64,000 nt of DNA from Styela clava (lineage: Eukaryota; Chordata; Ascidiacea; Stolidobranchia; Styelidae), in NCBI RefSeq assembly GCF_964204865.1, contig NC_135264.1, positions 7,036,001 to 7,100,000 of the forward strand, given 5' to 3'. Each line of letters starts with the position of its first letter. Position 1 is the first letter of the stretch. Under the pieces are notes generated by a model that made no database searches, had not been told where the DNA came from, and worked only from the letters and a program-made list of their open reading frames with translations. A program made the translations under genes and the position numbers. Of the stretch, positions 12,603-25,396 are shown in pieces.

Positions 12603-13973
12603 CAGGAGTTCTCAAACTTTAGGTGTTGCGGAGCCCTTGAAAAGCCCGACTACTGTTCACGGAGCCCCAAATAAAATGTTAGCATAGTTACTTCCTGATT
12701 AGTATTCCTGGATAAGTTAAAAGTACTTTACTTAATTTAAATGCTAAACCTCTTTCAATAGGTTTAATACAAGTCAAAATAAACCTAAATTTCAAATATA
12801 AATTATATATACTAAAGCTGTAAATTTGACACTTAACAAACAATGCTCTCTTTTCGCATCCGCTCAGACACTTTTCTCACTCTGACAGATTTTCAAGCGT
12901 GGTCGTAAACATTACCTCGTTTTCGCGTTTTTGAACTCTATTCGTTAGTTTTCTGTTGTGTTTCGGAAACTTAAATATCAATCAGATAATTCAATGATCA
13001 CTCTGTTTTCCTATGAGTTTTAATTTAATTGCAGTTATAAAAAATAGTGTAGAAATAACTGTGATGGACTAGGCTAAAATTCTTTACTGGTACTTTTGAA
13101 ATACATGTATGCAATGAATCATTATAATGGTTTGAGACACATACCCCATTTTTACAGACGCCAACTCGCAAAAGCACTCTTAAAATAGCCGCTAAAATTT
13201 TGCAATGGTAAAGTATAGGAAGAAATTTTCGGGGTTTAAAGGTCGGTAGACTTAGACTCGGTTGACTAAAAAGGCCTCTAATAACGTGCGCAATTGCATT
13301 TTGTTACAATCGCCGATTTCTTACGTCAGCATGGCGTCTTTACGCCGGTGTTTATTCTCCCTAAATCAAAAATTTTCTTCGGCATATACATGTATTGTTC
13401 CACAACGACGACGATAATTGCTTTTTTGTTCTCGTGGGGGAATTGTAAGTTCAATGTGAAAAACATGTTACCATTTTATAGTCATCGGCAACGAAATGCT
13501 GAAAATAATGATTAATAAAGAGGTAAATCCGCAGCTCAAATTTCTTGAATGAAAAACGGCATTCTAAAATATTAAAAAATTTAAAATGGAAACTCACACT
13601 ATAAGTTTGGTTTCAGCAGACTCACGTCTGATTAAAAACGTGATTGTAAAGCACAAAATTTGATGTTATATTAGGTTTTCCTCGGGTATTCATCGTAGTC
13701 ACTGCGAAATCGAAACACAATCAATTGTATACGCGCGATGTGCATTTTTTTTCATTCTGAAACTACCGACGGAGCCGCATGCAATAAAATAAATTTCAAT
13801 CGTTTGTATTTTTTCCAGACCTTTTTTTTAAATCGCGAAGCTGTTACTGCTTCTTTAAACAGTTGAAAATTAGCCAAGTCAGTATTTTGAAAAGTAATCG
13901 AATAGTTTGCGGAGCCCCTAGGTGTACTTCACGGAGCACTGGGGCTCCGTACGGAGCACTTTGAGAACCTATG
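12603..13973. mobile_element. hAT-like non-autonomous element A
   Basis: The left end is CAGGAGTTCTCAAACTTT; the inverted right end is CATAGGTTCTCAAAGTGCT. Subterminal GCGGAGCCC / GGGGCTCCG motifs also match in inverse. The flanking 8-mers are agctagaa (12595-12602) and ctctagaa (13974-13981), an imperfect target-site duplication. CAG-type ends with GTTCTCAAA and 8-bp duplications are typical of hAT transposons. I see no intact transposase. A diverged piece of the same element lies reversed at 29585-29925. Confidence 0.75.
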
Positions 13974-13981
13974 CTCTAGAA

Positions 13982-15259
13982 CAGCGGTTCCCAGCCTTTC
14001 TACCCTGGCGGACCGGTAAAATTAGATTAAATGTACTCGCGGACCGGCAAAAATTGAAATGGCCGTAACAGAAAAGAATAACATATATTTGCGTCTTATA
14101 ATGCAATGTCGGGCACTCAATATGCTTCTAGACAAAAAAGCACACTTTAAAACATTTCACACGAAGAATAACTATCAAATAATGTGCCGACCAAAAATTA
14201 AAAATGAGTGAAACATAAAATAATACCATATATTTGCGTAATGAAATGCAGTGCTGGGCACCCATTATGCGTGAGAAAGGCACGCATTAAATTCTCACAT
14301 TAAAATAATGCACAATTAACTTCTGTGAGAATTTTGCTGCTGTTTCGTTTCCAATACAAGATTGCGAACGAGGCAAAGAAGTTTTTGCAACACATAGCTC
14401 TGCAGCCGCGTGCAGCCGATTTCCTTGCCTCGTTTTAATCAAAGTGAGGTTTTAATTGAATCGAGTGATGAGAATGTTTTTTCGCATAACGCAGTAACTG
14501 GCTGAAAAGACGGACCACAGTTTGATTGCTCGATTACTTGGCGATGGGTATTCGTTATCAAGAGATATCTAAAATTGTGATAAGTAATTCTTTTTCAATC
14601 TGGACTGTAAAGAAGAATCACGATTTTAATCAAGCCCTTTCTTTTTCATTGGGTTCATAATATTAATCCCTCTGCAGTTAATCGACGCCTCAAACGGAAT
14701 GAATTTGCATTACAATGACAAAGTCGTCGATAACTTGGCGACAAGCTCAAAATCCTACTGTGTCTGGAAAAGATCTCTGCGGCTCGTGCTTTTGTTTTGC
14801 GTGTATCGCGTGACCACCTGTGGGGTCGCAACAAGTTCATATCTTACTGGATTATTATACTGTTCTTGACTGTTTTCTAGTTTGAACAAGGAGATATCCA
14901 TTACGTTTCATATGATTGGTCATATTAATCAGGAAAAGCACGCAGAACAGTAAAGGCACGCGTGCCGATTTTTAGGCTTCTTAATTTTGCGAGATTTGAT
15001 GGAGCGCATTCGCGGTGAATCGGAGCTGGAAAAGCGAAAAGTGTGAGTGATCGGCGCCAAGATGTCGCGTAATACGGCGCCAACATGTCGCGAAAGACGT
15101 CGTAATATGACGGCAGAAGAGAACTGCGTAATGAGCCAACGCAACTTTGCCTACGGTAAAGCGATTGAAACGGCATAAAAACAACAAAACTTCTTGCGGA
15201 CCGGCAAAAAAGCTTCGCGGGCCGGCACCGGTCCGCGGACCGGCGGTTGGGAACCACTG
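13982..15259. mobile_element. hAT-like non-autonomous element B
   Basis: The left end CAGCGGTTCCCAGCC and inverted right end CAGTGGTTCCCAACC, with GGACCGG-rich subterminal repeats, are classic hAT ends. The 8-bp target-site duplication ctctagaa is perfect (13974-13981 and 15260-15267). The left copy is also the right flank of element A. The inside is GC-richer near the right end, and long minus-strand open frames there (14925-15371) run across the element boundary, so they are not genes. Confidence 0.85.
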
Positions 15260-15284
15260 CTCTAGAAGTATGCGAGAGTAAGAT

Positions 15285-15365
15285 GTCGCACAGCCTGAAT
15301 CCTAACCGGTACACACATACTATGTTCAGGTTGTGCGCCATCTTGGTTCGCATACTTCTGGAGGT
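15285..15365. mobile_element. Small palindromic MITE-like element
   Basis: Inverted arms begin with AGTATGCG and include AAGATG-CGCACA-type blocks (AAGATGGCGCACAACC on the reverse). The right part CATACTATGTTCAGG also occurs in the element at 28162-28399 inside the P450 gene, so the two are related. Confidence 0.5.
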
Positions 15366-15367
15366 CC

Positions 15368-16448
15368 ACATAATGAAATAGAGTGATAAAGATTCATATA
15401 GTATGTTTAGTAAATATAATAATTGGGAAGAATGTCGTTGAAAAGTCTCAATTCATAAAACGGTTTATACTATGGTCCGTTATTGGGAGAGCGTCAGGAT
15501 ATTTGCTCTGAATCATATTTGACACAATAACAATGTACCAGAGAATCGTAAATCGTCGTCAAAACGAACATGTTTCATAAGAAATTCTCTCATTGTGCAA
15601 TATATTCGTAAACCAAGTAACAATGCAAGTCGACTGTAGAGTTTTGTTGCAAATATTTGTTAGTAAGTGGGATCTAATTTAAAAAAATTATATTTTAAAA
15701 ATACGAGTTCATATTTGATAGCTTGAGTGTCGATACCTCTAAGGATTGAGGCCCCTAGGCCTCAGCCTACCTTGCTAAATGGTAAATCCGACCCAGGTTG
15801 GGATAAATAAAATAAGTCGTTATAAGGTGGGCGTATTCACATGAAGTAAAATTTATACAATTGCAACAAGTGGGACACGACATTTTGAGACCTCATGATT
15901 CCTAATATGTAATTAAATTTTTCAAATTTCATAGATAACAAATATTTGTTGATGTGTATGTAGTAGTTATAGTTATTGTCTTAATTGAAAATATGGTCCA
16001 TTTACTAGTATTGCTTTCAAGATCTTGGCATATAAAAATTACAGAACACAATATTATGGCTCTGAAGATGTTCTGAAAAGAAAAATAGTATTCGTGTTTG
16101 TTAACTTTAATGAAAGTATGAACTCAGTAGCAGATATGCTTCTCACTCTTGAGAACGTTGTTGTGACATGCTTTTCCCTACTATGATCAATATATCGTGT
16201 TTTCTCAAGATAGCGAGTGTGAAATTTTATGCGTGATCTGCATTCTACAATATATTCTACAATATAAAACGATATTGCAATAATTCCGGCTGTATCAAAT
16301 GAATGTTGTTGCATATTGAATTGATCTGAGAGAAAACCTGGATATGTCTGTACACGTTAATTTGCTTCGTTGACGAATACATGATACAATCACGATTTTC
16401 TCTGTCTTGGCCAAAATTGTGTCACAATTTGTCAACAAATGCAAAGAA
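15368..16448. other. Intergenic, nothing recognised
   Basis: AT-rich spacer before the lipocalin. The minus-strand open frame at 16054-16314 has no family resemblance. Confidence 0.5.
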
Positions 16449-16455
16449 TATAAAA
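16449..16455 (+). promoter_or_regulatory. TATA box of the lipocalin gene
   Basis: TATAAAA lies 44 bases before the start ATG at 16499. This leaves room for a transcription start at about 16480 and a very short leader. Confidence 0.55.
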
Positions 16456-16498
16456 CTGAGAAAGTTTACTTCGCTATTCCTGGCTTTAAAGTTTGGAC

Positions 16499-19033
16499 AT
16501 GATGCATTTGTCGGTGATATTTCTAGCATCATTGTTGATTACCGCTTCTTTGGCATTTGAACATAAATGCACTCTGTCGGAGCAAGTATTGCAAGACTTC
16601 GACATTGAAAAGGTAAAGGTAATGTTATATTCAAATATTGTGCAGAGAATATGCATATTTTTTAAATTTTATTGTATTCGACCAGAGATATATCCTTATA
16701 TTGTAAAAATATGAAATTAGCTAAAAGTTGCAACAAATGCTGGATTAAACCTAAATTTATCTAACATTTTCACAAAATAGCAACATTTCCTTCGAATAAT
16801 TTAATATAATGGAGCTAATATACAATTAATTCGCTTCCAAAAATCATAGCGGTAGCGTTACTATATATTTTCTGTCAATTACTTTAAATTTACTCATATA
16901 TATTTGTTCATGAAAACTCTTTACATAGTTAAACAGAACCAAATGGTACACCGGACTACAAACCAATGATGCTGCGGCATCTGATATTGACTGTGAATCA
17001 TTAAGAAATTTTACAGAAACTGACTATGGTTTTACGGCTACCACAAGAAGCTACATGACTCAAAGGTAATGCCATGTTTTGCAAATAAAAATAGATATAC
17101 CGTTAGAATACAATAAACACAAATTTGAGAACATTTTCCCGCATATATATATGAGTTTTTAGTCAACATATAGCAGAGTATGTCAAGCAGCATTTGTATC
17201 TCATCAACTACTCCTTGGACTCAAGCACGAAAACAATGCAAGCAGTTGTCAACGCATAATTTATATAATCTAGCCGACTGGATTGCCAGAATCAAATATA
17301 ATGCATATACATACAAGCCATGCGGCGCCCGCGATCGCCGCTTTTACTGGAGGCCCGGGTCAGTTCAGGGTTGCTATGACGTATTAATAGGGGATGTTTC
17401 AGTAACGTAGCGTGCCGCAGAGACCGGATTACTAAAACGTCTAATTTATTTGAACTCTGGGCGTCTTATCGGCATCCTTGTGTGAGTGATGGAATGTGGT
17501 ATATAATTACAGCATTCACTTGGCGAGAAAATAGCGATAAAATGAAAAAGACAACAACAACACAATAGCCAAATGATTCACAGGTCATTTTGTGTCCAAT
17601 AACCATAGATACTTCTTTTTATTAGTTCATGATATGAAGTGTATATATATCTAAATGATGATAACCTAATTTCAATTGTTGCAGTAATCAATACGTTGAT
17701 TGGGTTTCCCATTTTACTCGCCAGAGACCAGGAGTGTATCAAGAGAGCGGAGAGAAAGATGGTGAGCATAATAATACTAAATGATGTCTTACAATAAATT
17801 CTGGCATAAATGAAGGTTCATACATGTTTGCGGTTTATGCTTTTGCACTCCCAACCTGTTCACCATCAACGCTCAGGATCTCTGGTGTCATATTACCGTA
17901 TTTACGTGGCTCTTTTTCTATCGCGTTTTAATGATTTTTTTTCGTGTATACTTATTCTTGAGGAAATGGAAGATGATGTCACACATTCCTGTTATTGACC
18001 ATCTGATAGAAATTTCTCGTGTTAACCCGAACATAAATTGTTTTCTGAAACTATATTTCTAATAAATTATATAATTTTACAGAACCTGTGATGACAACAC
18101 TCTATACACGTGAAAAAAACGGAAATTTCAACAGAGCTGCAAACAAACTTGGTTAGTACGTAAGAATAAAGCCCAGCTTTGCCATTTTTATTTACGCCTC
18201 AGTCACCTGAAGAATTATTAAAATTTATACGGAAGCTTACAGGACTAAAGGTTTGTACAATAACTCTATAAAGAAGATGCTTCTGAAATGGTGGAGAGTT
18301 GCTACTGTAGAGGTAGATCATGATTTCAAGTACATGCTTTTACAATAACCTAAATTATTTTGATTTCCACAGTTCACAAGGTTATTCTTGATAACGATTT
18401 CTTGTTCGTAACGGATCATCGGAACTATATCATGACGATATTTTGTTCTAATGACGGTAAGAAAAATGCAAATTAAGTTTTAACACATATGCCATCGTGC
18501 AGATTTTATGAAGGTTTAAACAAAATATTCCAAACGCTCAACAGATTTGTCTGGTATTCTCTTTTTATTATAAATGAAGTGTTAAATTGTTGTTGTTAAT
18601 TTTCTTGTTGTTGTTGTGACGATTGTCTTGACTTCATACTCATTTCACCTTCTTCCTTGACTAAAATACTATTTATGAATGTCTAAGTGAAGCTAATTGA
18701 GTAAAGTTAGAGAGGCACGGGAAATAAAAAATCGAGGTATCATTGACGATAGAAGTTGGAATTTCTTAAGATAGTTATTATACTTTCGTGTCCGTTTGAG
18801 CATTGCAATATTGTTTTGTTTTTTAAATGAGTTCATTGCAACATTTTCCCATAGTTTCCATTTTGCTCACATAAATATTTATAAGCCACTATCCATTTTC
18901 AGCACAATGGGTCATTTGGATCTTTTTTCCTACTCCGAATCCAGATCTTTCAAACATTGCAGCAGCTTACAACAAAATGCATCGCATGGGAATATCTGCA
19001 GGTTTCCATGCATCACAATGTGGAGCAGCTTAA
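16499..19033 (+). CDS. Lipocalin family secreted protein
   Basis: Six exons give about 203 residues, the usual lipocalin size: 16499-16612, 16929-17065, 17685-17761, 18083-18151, 18373-18456, 18903-19033; every junction keeps frame. Lipocalins are secreted beta-barrel carriers of small hydrophobic ligands. Residues 1-20 form a signal peptide (hydrophobic, ending SLAFEHKC). The first strand carries NRTKWYTGLQT, the GxW region, though the usual Gly is Thr. Motif 2 appears as FVTDHRNYIMTIFC, equivalent to the TDY block. The end, TPNPDLSNI with a helix and late QCGAA, matches the C-terminal helix and disulfide cysteine of apolipoprotein-D-like members. The start is the first ATG of two in tandem after a TATA box. 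Ligand and tissue cannot be read from the sequence. Confidence 0.8.
17180..17560 (+). pseudogene. Degenerate coding fragment in lipocalin intron 2
   Basis: This GC-richer block has an open frame (17180-17410) with CISSTTPWTQARKQCKQ and YWRPGSVQGCYDV. It is followed in another frame by ACRRDRITKTSN and WASYRHPCVSDGMWY up to a CAA-rich end. The spacing of Trp and Cys loosely recalls C-type lectin domains. It cannot join the lipocalin in frame. I read it as a frameshifted remnant of another gene or an element. Confidence 0.3.
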
Positions 19034-19365
19034 GGAATAACTCGAGAACAAAACGTCATTATACTCAGCAATTTAATACTCAGAATTTTTTTGATAAAGG
19101 ACCACAGCAAACAAACAAACAAAATTAGAATATATAAATAGAGTAAATTTTAATTTTTATAAACTGTTTTATGGTGTAGCGAGTACATACGGGTAGTTAC
19201 TGTGTGTTCTAATATTCTTCACCACTCGTGTTATATATATATGCCTGAAACAAGGTCGTTGCTCTAATTCATTTTCTTTATGATATTTTCTCTCGCTCAA
19301 GTATTCGTTCTTTGTTAGTTAGAAATTCGGTTTCATCACACTCTGTTACACTTTCATTACACTCT

Positions 19366-19416
19366 GTTAGCGTGTGTTCAATAACACGGGAGTGTTATTG
19401 CCGAAATTTAGTAATC
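19366..19416 (+). repeat. 51-bp hairpin repeat, copy 1
   Basis: Starts GTTAGCGTGTG and ends TTTAGTAATC. It contains a perfect 9-bp hairpin (arms CAATAACAC and GTGTTATTG, loop GGGA). An identical copy lies 1587 bases downstream. Confidence 0.8.
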
Positions 19417-20952
19417 CAGGGGAGGTCGCTACGCTACCCGCGAGGGGAAATGTATAGAAATATTTTTAGTAAATTAAGAAGCAGATGTTTGTTTGAAGTT
19501 TGTTGGAGGACCCGGGTCGTTGCGCCAGACGAATGGCGGGAAATTCGTCCGGCGCTCTGCCCCCGACCCCTTCAGTCCATTAAGAAGTTCAAATACCACG
19601 TAATAAACTGATCACCCCTAACCGGAGTCGAATTTTTCCAATTTTAAGGTCCGTGATCACTCAACCGTGACGAATTTTTTTTGACACAAACTAGACCTCA
19701 ACTACCTTGTATGACCCGAATATGGCACCTCTACCTTCTACCATTCTCGAGATATAACGTAAAATCACTGGAGCGTGACTGAGGAGATGAGGAAATAAAA
19801 TTTCTTCCGAAATAGATTCAAATAATTTTTCTTAACATGCCCATGCCTTTACTTTCAACCCTCCCACAGCCGGTAAGCCCATATGGGCTTTTCAACGCTA
19901 TTAAAGCTAGCGAATGGTAAACTACTGTTGCTATCGCTCTTAGCTGTTTATTGACGTAATGCCCTGGTATGAGAGAAGCGATAAAACCTTCCAGCCGTGA
20001 CGCAAAGTGCGAATCGTATAAATAACGTGGATTTCAAAATTGCCTGTCAGACGTCTGAAAATGTCGACTCAGCTCAGACAGGAAATACTCCTTTATAACG
20101 ACTTATTATTGTTTTAGCATGTATTTTCAGTCATACTAACTATCCCTGACCATCCCTGGCGCTGTGTTGTTTTGATAAATATGATTTTGACTGCTCCATA
20201 GTTGGCAGAGGTATGGAGATTTTTTGTATGTAAAAAAAACGTAAAATTAATGGTAATTTTAACGCGTAAATGTGCGTATGGGATTGTTTACGTCGTTCTA
20301 CGCGCATTTCCGTCGAAAAAATTTAATTTTTTTGCATTGGGGGTGGTCTGTGCAGTAATAATAAGAGCTGTGACGTCATCAATATCGGTAATTTGACCTT
20401 GAACTTGACAATACTGTAAATACAATTGTGAATTTCAGAGTAATAACCATTTATGCTATAATAGTCGTTTTGGTATTGTTATGTTAGGAAAAACTTGACG
20501 AAAACGTTGAAGAAAAAATTAATTAATTAGGAATTAATTATTAACCCTCTACTGTACACAGAATATCTCAAAGTTCAATTTTTTTTTAGAAATTTTTGAA
20601 ATTTTTTTTCAAAAATTTTTTTTCGATGAGTGTGTTTTAAAGATATATTGCTGAATAGAACTCTAGCAGACGTTTTCAAAAAGCCATGAGTTAAGATTTA
20701 GGGCTTAATGGTTGACAAAAAAAATAAGTTTAAAAATACCCATAAAATGGTGAGGGATTTGAGCTGTCCGAAGGTTAATAGGTCCTTTCAGAGGCCTGCA
20801 ATAAGCCAAAATCACTAGACCATGACTGGGGAGTGAGAGAAAAAAAATTTCTTGAAAAAAGCATTAAACTAAATTTTCCCAACATACCTATCTATTTTAT
20901 TTCTCGATAGCTTCATTTTTATGTGCGCAACCTTCTTACGCCACTGGAGGGC

Positions 20953-21003
20953 GTTAGCGTGTGTTCAATAACACGGGAGTGTTATTGCCGAAATTTAGTA
21001 ATC
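20953..21003 (+). repeat. 51-bp hairpin repeat, copy 2
   Basis: Identical over 51 bases and in the same orientation as the copy at 19366-19416, after which the two flanks diverge (CCAGGG versus GAGCCA). Confidence 0.8.
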
Positions 21004-21750
21004 GAGCCATCTGCAGTGATTTGTAAGTCGCCCTGTAAACGATGACCAATTCAAACAAAATATACAAGGGACAGGTTGGGAGACGAAACATTGGATGCCA
21101 GTTAGGAACTTTCAATGACCAACATAATTGTTGATATAAAAGCATTGAATAATGATAAGTAATAATCAAAGGAGTTGGGACTAATGTGGCGCGCGAACAA
21201 CACAAACTTAATAATGTAGCCCTCGATGCCGGCAACCTGAACCACCCTGATTTAGAACATACGCTGCAATCATGGAATCGACATTATGAACACCGTGGAC
21301 GATATAAAAAATGAATTGAGGTGATGAGGTAAAAGTTGTTGTTGGATTACTTTGTTTCCGTCATCTCTCCGCCACATTCGTATTCATTACGAATATCGAC
21401 AGATTATGATAATATGCAAAACTTCTGCTGTATAGATGTTTGTTTGTACACAAACTTCCGGTGACATCATGCATCATGATAAAATTATTATTACTATTAT
21501 TATTGAATGTACTTATTATTAAATTATCAGTATATTTATGTTTATAGCGTGATGCATGAAACGAGTGATTCATGTTTAGCTGAAAATAAACAAAAATAGT
21601 TTCCTTGATAATTAGAAAATGATTTTTTTTCGAAACATCTCTCAAAAGGACATAAAATTACCCGACGAGTTATTTGTGTGAAATATATATATATTTGGTG
21701 GTGGAGATCCTTAGGATAATAAATATATACAACAAAACTTGAAATTTAAT

Positions 21751-24700
21751 ATGAAAAATTTGCTCTTTTTTGTCATCGTCTTCGCGCCAGTGCTTGTATC
21801 CTCTGCTCCGATAGGTGAGTTTTAGGCTGTTGAGATTTGATGTGATTCAAAAAAATATTCGATTCAATTCTGAAATCATCAGGTATTCGAAAATGACCAG
21901 TTTTAGCCTACTGTATAGGGCTAAGTTTTGTGAATCCTTGAAATATCACTGGTATGATTTAAATTATACTTCAAATAATATATATGTGAAAGGACCGAGA
22001 GCCTATTTAGCACAGGCAAATTTGCACGAGAAAAAAATTTAGCGGAGAAATGACGGCCCATTGCCGTTAATCACCAATGCTCGCAAGCAACATACGAAAC
22101 AGTCAATATGGAGAGATACTTGATCACTAATATTTCAGCTCTCAGATCATTCAAATCGCTTGCTTGCTATCGAGAAAACTCCGAACGTCGAACTGTTCCG
22201 TCGGTGGAGAGCCAATACCCCACTTTGAAAGATGATTACAAAACACGTAACAATGCGATTGCAAAATGTGCAACATTAGCTGCATCAGAAGGATACAACA
22301 TGTTTGCAATTTCAGACGGAGGACTGTGAGTATTTTACCAAGCCATTGTTATTGAAGATGGTCAATATTTTAAAAAACGTTTCAAATTATGAATCAAAAT
22401 ATTCATGAGTGTGATAAGATTATATCTATTTAAGATGCCTTAAGCCTAATATCAACATCAACAAATCAAATATATTCGATCTTTATAGGTGTGCAATGTC
22501 GCCTACGGCCTACAAAACATTCAGATATTTTGGTCCATCCGACTTGTGTGGTAAAAATGGCAAAGGTGGACTGAATGCCAACCAAATATACGGTATAAAT
22601 GGATGGACAACAGGTATAATTTGTCTTTATAAACTATAGAAATGTCCTTGCGTAGTTTGTAGTGCCAAGTGAATCCGCTTCTTTAGGCAGCAGCAGATAG
22701 AAAAAGATGACAATGAATTTTTTACCTATTTTTCACACCAATTTGAAATTTTTTATCACAAATTATAGTAACCAGGGAGTTTATTATTGGAAACACATTT
22801 GGTTTGGTTATCTAGTTGAAAAAAATAATATGTTTAATTTGAGATTTCATTCCAAGTTACCAGATATTCCGCTTACGCTTTTGTTATGATTCTCAAAAAT
22901 GTACATGGATTTACAGAATGAAGGGTATTATCTTGTGTATAGAATATATATGTAAATAGAAACTTCGTAAATGGTAAAAATGGCAGATGGTAAAAATAAT
23001 AAAAAAAATTATAATCCAGTCCCCGTGCGATATGAAAAAATGTAAAACCTGAAATATTCCTGCATTTTATTGGATGCAGTGTTTCAAATGACACCAATAG
23101 GATGCTTTAAAGACGATGAAGAAAGGGCAATTCCCTCGGCAGAAGGTAAATCAGAGCTGTTAGAAGAAGATTACAGGACACGGTCAAAGTCTTACGAGAA
23201 GTGTGCGGAATATGCGGCAACAAATGGCTACCACGTTTTTGCAATACAAGAAAGAATGTATGTTGTATATTTATTATATATACATGATTTTATTTATACT
23301 CTTGGACACAGAACAATTAAATTTTTATGTAATATAGTCCAATTTGCTGAACTAATTATTCAACAACATCCAAGGAAAGAGACAGGAATTCCCTCCTTTT
23401 AATTATTGAATTCTGGAGCCTTATATTATGCTTTAAGTGTATGAAAAAAATTGAACTTAACATCTTTACAAGATGTAGTGAGTGGTATCTGCCGTGTTCT
23501 TTGGAACTTTAATCCACTTCTCCAATCTAGTGTAAATATGAGACAGATAAATCAAGTTTGTCATTTGCCCTTTCACAGAGAAACAATGTCCAAAACATTA
23601 CTATTGTCAAATCGTTTACGTTAATTTGAAATTTGTCGAAGCGGTCACTCATATGTCAGAAACATCGGCTAATACAAAAGTTAATTATTTCAAATTTTAT
23701 CATAACTAAAAAAGAATAAAGTTATGATTAATCGATTACATATTATATTTTGTTAGCGTGGGCCGTAGAGCCATGTTGACCACCGTATTTTATTAAATAT
23801 TCATGGATTCTATCAAAAATGTATACCTGCTTAAAATTACAGGTGCATGACGGGGCCTAGAGCTCATCTGACGTACAGCAAGTATGGACCTGCAGAAAAT
23901 TGCAATAACTACGTCGGCGGGCCATTAGTAAATGGAGTTTTCGCGTTGAATGGATGGACTCCAGGTATGATGTCTATGTTCCATATTGCATAAATATCAT
24001 ATTGATCTCGTTTCTGCAAAGTAGACCACTATCCATGTGTCTTTTTTCAGAGGCGCCACGGAAGAAACTGGGTATGATTAATTGTATATAAAGTACGATC
24101 GTCAATTAAACTGGCGATTGTTATTCAATGATAATACTCAAAAAGCAAATTCGAGGTACAAGAAGTGTTCTTAAAATAAGCCAATGATTACTTTCACGTG
24201 AACAAGTATTCGAGACCTGTTCTCGCTCACCAATAGATGCGTCGAAATAAAACTTTAACATATAAAATAATCTATTATAAGGTGAATAAATTTATAAATA
24301 ACTTGAATATTTTGTTGAACATGTTGAACACACAACATATAGGTTTCTGGTTCAAGCGTGTGGGATGCTACAACGATTCAAAAAACAAGCCAGCTCTACA
24401 AAAAGCGGATGGCCAATATACAATCCTAAAGGACAATTATAAAAAGCGCACCAAACCCATAAAAAAATGTGCAAGAATCGCGGCAAAAAAAGGATTCAAA
24501 GTTTTCGCTCTACAGGATGGTGGGATGTAAGTTTTTGTAGTCAATTTTTGACATCGAATAATAAAGTATATACATCCCTGGCTACGTGTATCTACGCAGT
24601 CATCAATATTTTAAAACAGCACATTTCAGAAAGAATTAGGATTAGGCATAGCGGTTAATTTCCCACCTTCATTTCTTGTAAAGTGCTCAGTATTAACAAC

Positions 24701-25139
24701 AGGAGAGCAATGCTAAAATATATAAATACTGAAGCCAAATGATTTGGGTATTTGGCTAATTGACTTCCCACAAATTTATTATATATGTATTTTCTATTTA
24801 ACAGGTGTTTTACGGGACGTAATGCCCATCTGAATTACAAAAAATACGGAAAATCTAAGGCATGCTTGAAAGGGGGGAAGGGCGGTCCGTTAGCAAACCA
24901 AGTTTATCGCTTGTTCAAAAAGAACCCCAAAAATATGAGGTAAAGTAAAACTTCGACTTACGAACCGACATAAGATAATACGTTCATTTTAAATCACAAT
25001 GTTACTATGATTTGAATAAAAGTGGATGAAAACCCCTCTGTCTGGGTAATTTTCTATATTAATAATTGAGTTTTCTGTAAAGATCAATCGCTTTTGCAGG
25101 GCACTAAACAATATCAGTTTGGAGAAGAAGACAAATTAA
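21751..25139 (+). CDS. Secreted protein with three WSC-like 4-Cys modules
   Basis: Nine exons, about 351 residues: 21751-21814, 22139-22325, 22489-22613, 23080-23257, 23843-23964, 24051-24071, 24343-24526, 24805-24939, 25100-25139. Exon 1 encodes a signal peptide (MKNLLFFVIVFAPVLVSSAP). Three modules of about 95 residues follow. Each has a C(F/Y)xD-like start, a DYxxR block, KCAxxAA, GYxxFA, then GG(L/M)C, YxxYGxxxxC and GG-L-N-V-like closing residues. Every module is split by a phase-2 intron just before its third Cys and bounded by phase-1 introns, which shows tandem exon duplication. A 21-base exon joins modules 2 and 3. The modules resemble small WSC-like domains of marine invertebrate secreted proteins; ligand unknown. 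If the last donor is not used, translation stops at 24943, barely shortening the tail. Confidence 0.8.
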
Positions 25140-25256
25140 CTTGAACAGTGTCAAAAAACGCAGGTGCATGGACGATTCTGTGGAAAACTTCAATTCTATC
25201 TAACTATATATATGTTAAACTGTAATCTGTTTGTTGTTTGTTTACTTGTGCATCGC

Positions 25257-25262
25257 ATTAAA
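25257..25262 (+). promoter_or_regulatory. Possible poly(A) signal (ATTAAA)
   Basis: ATTAAA occurs about 118 bases after the stop codon of the three-module gene; no AATAAA is nearer. Confidence 0.35.
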
Positions 25263-25396
25263 TGAATATAATATAATCACCGAGAAAGATATATAAATCC
25301 GTGATATATATATATATTCAGATGAAAAGCAGGCTAGCTGAAATAAATCATGTTAGTCAACTGTCAGTAATATGTAACTGAACATTCCACGTAGAC

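Larger units (their letters stand above)
19034..21750. other. Intergenic with a spaced direct repeat
   Basis: There is no gene that I can support. The interval holds two identical 51-bp copies at 19366-19416 and 20953-21003 (listed separately) and moderately GC-rich sequence after the first copy. The open frames at 19312-19611 and 20954-21235 cross these repeats and show no protein family. Confidence 0.5.

Noticed and set aside
14925-15371. 148-codon minus-strand open frame
   Set aside because: It spans the right end of hAT element B and its flanking target duplication, so it is a chance frame in transposon DNA.
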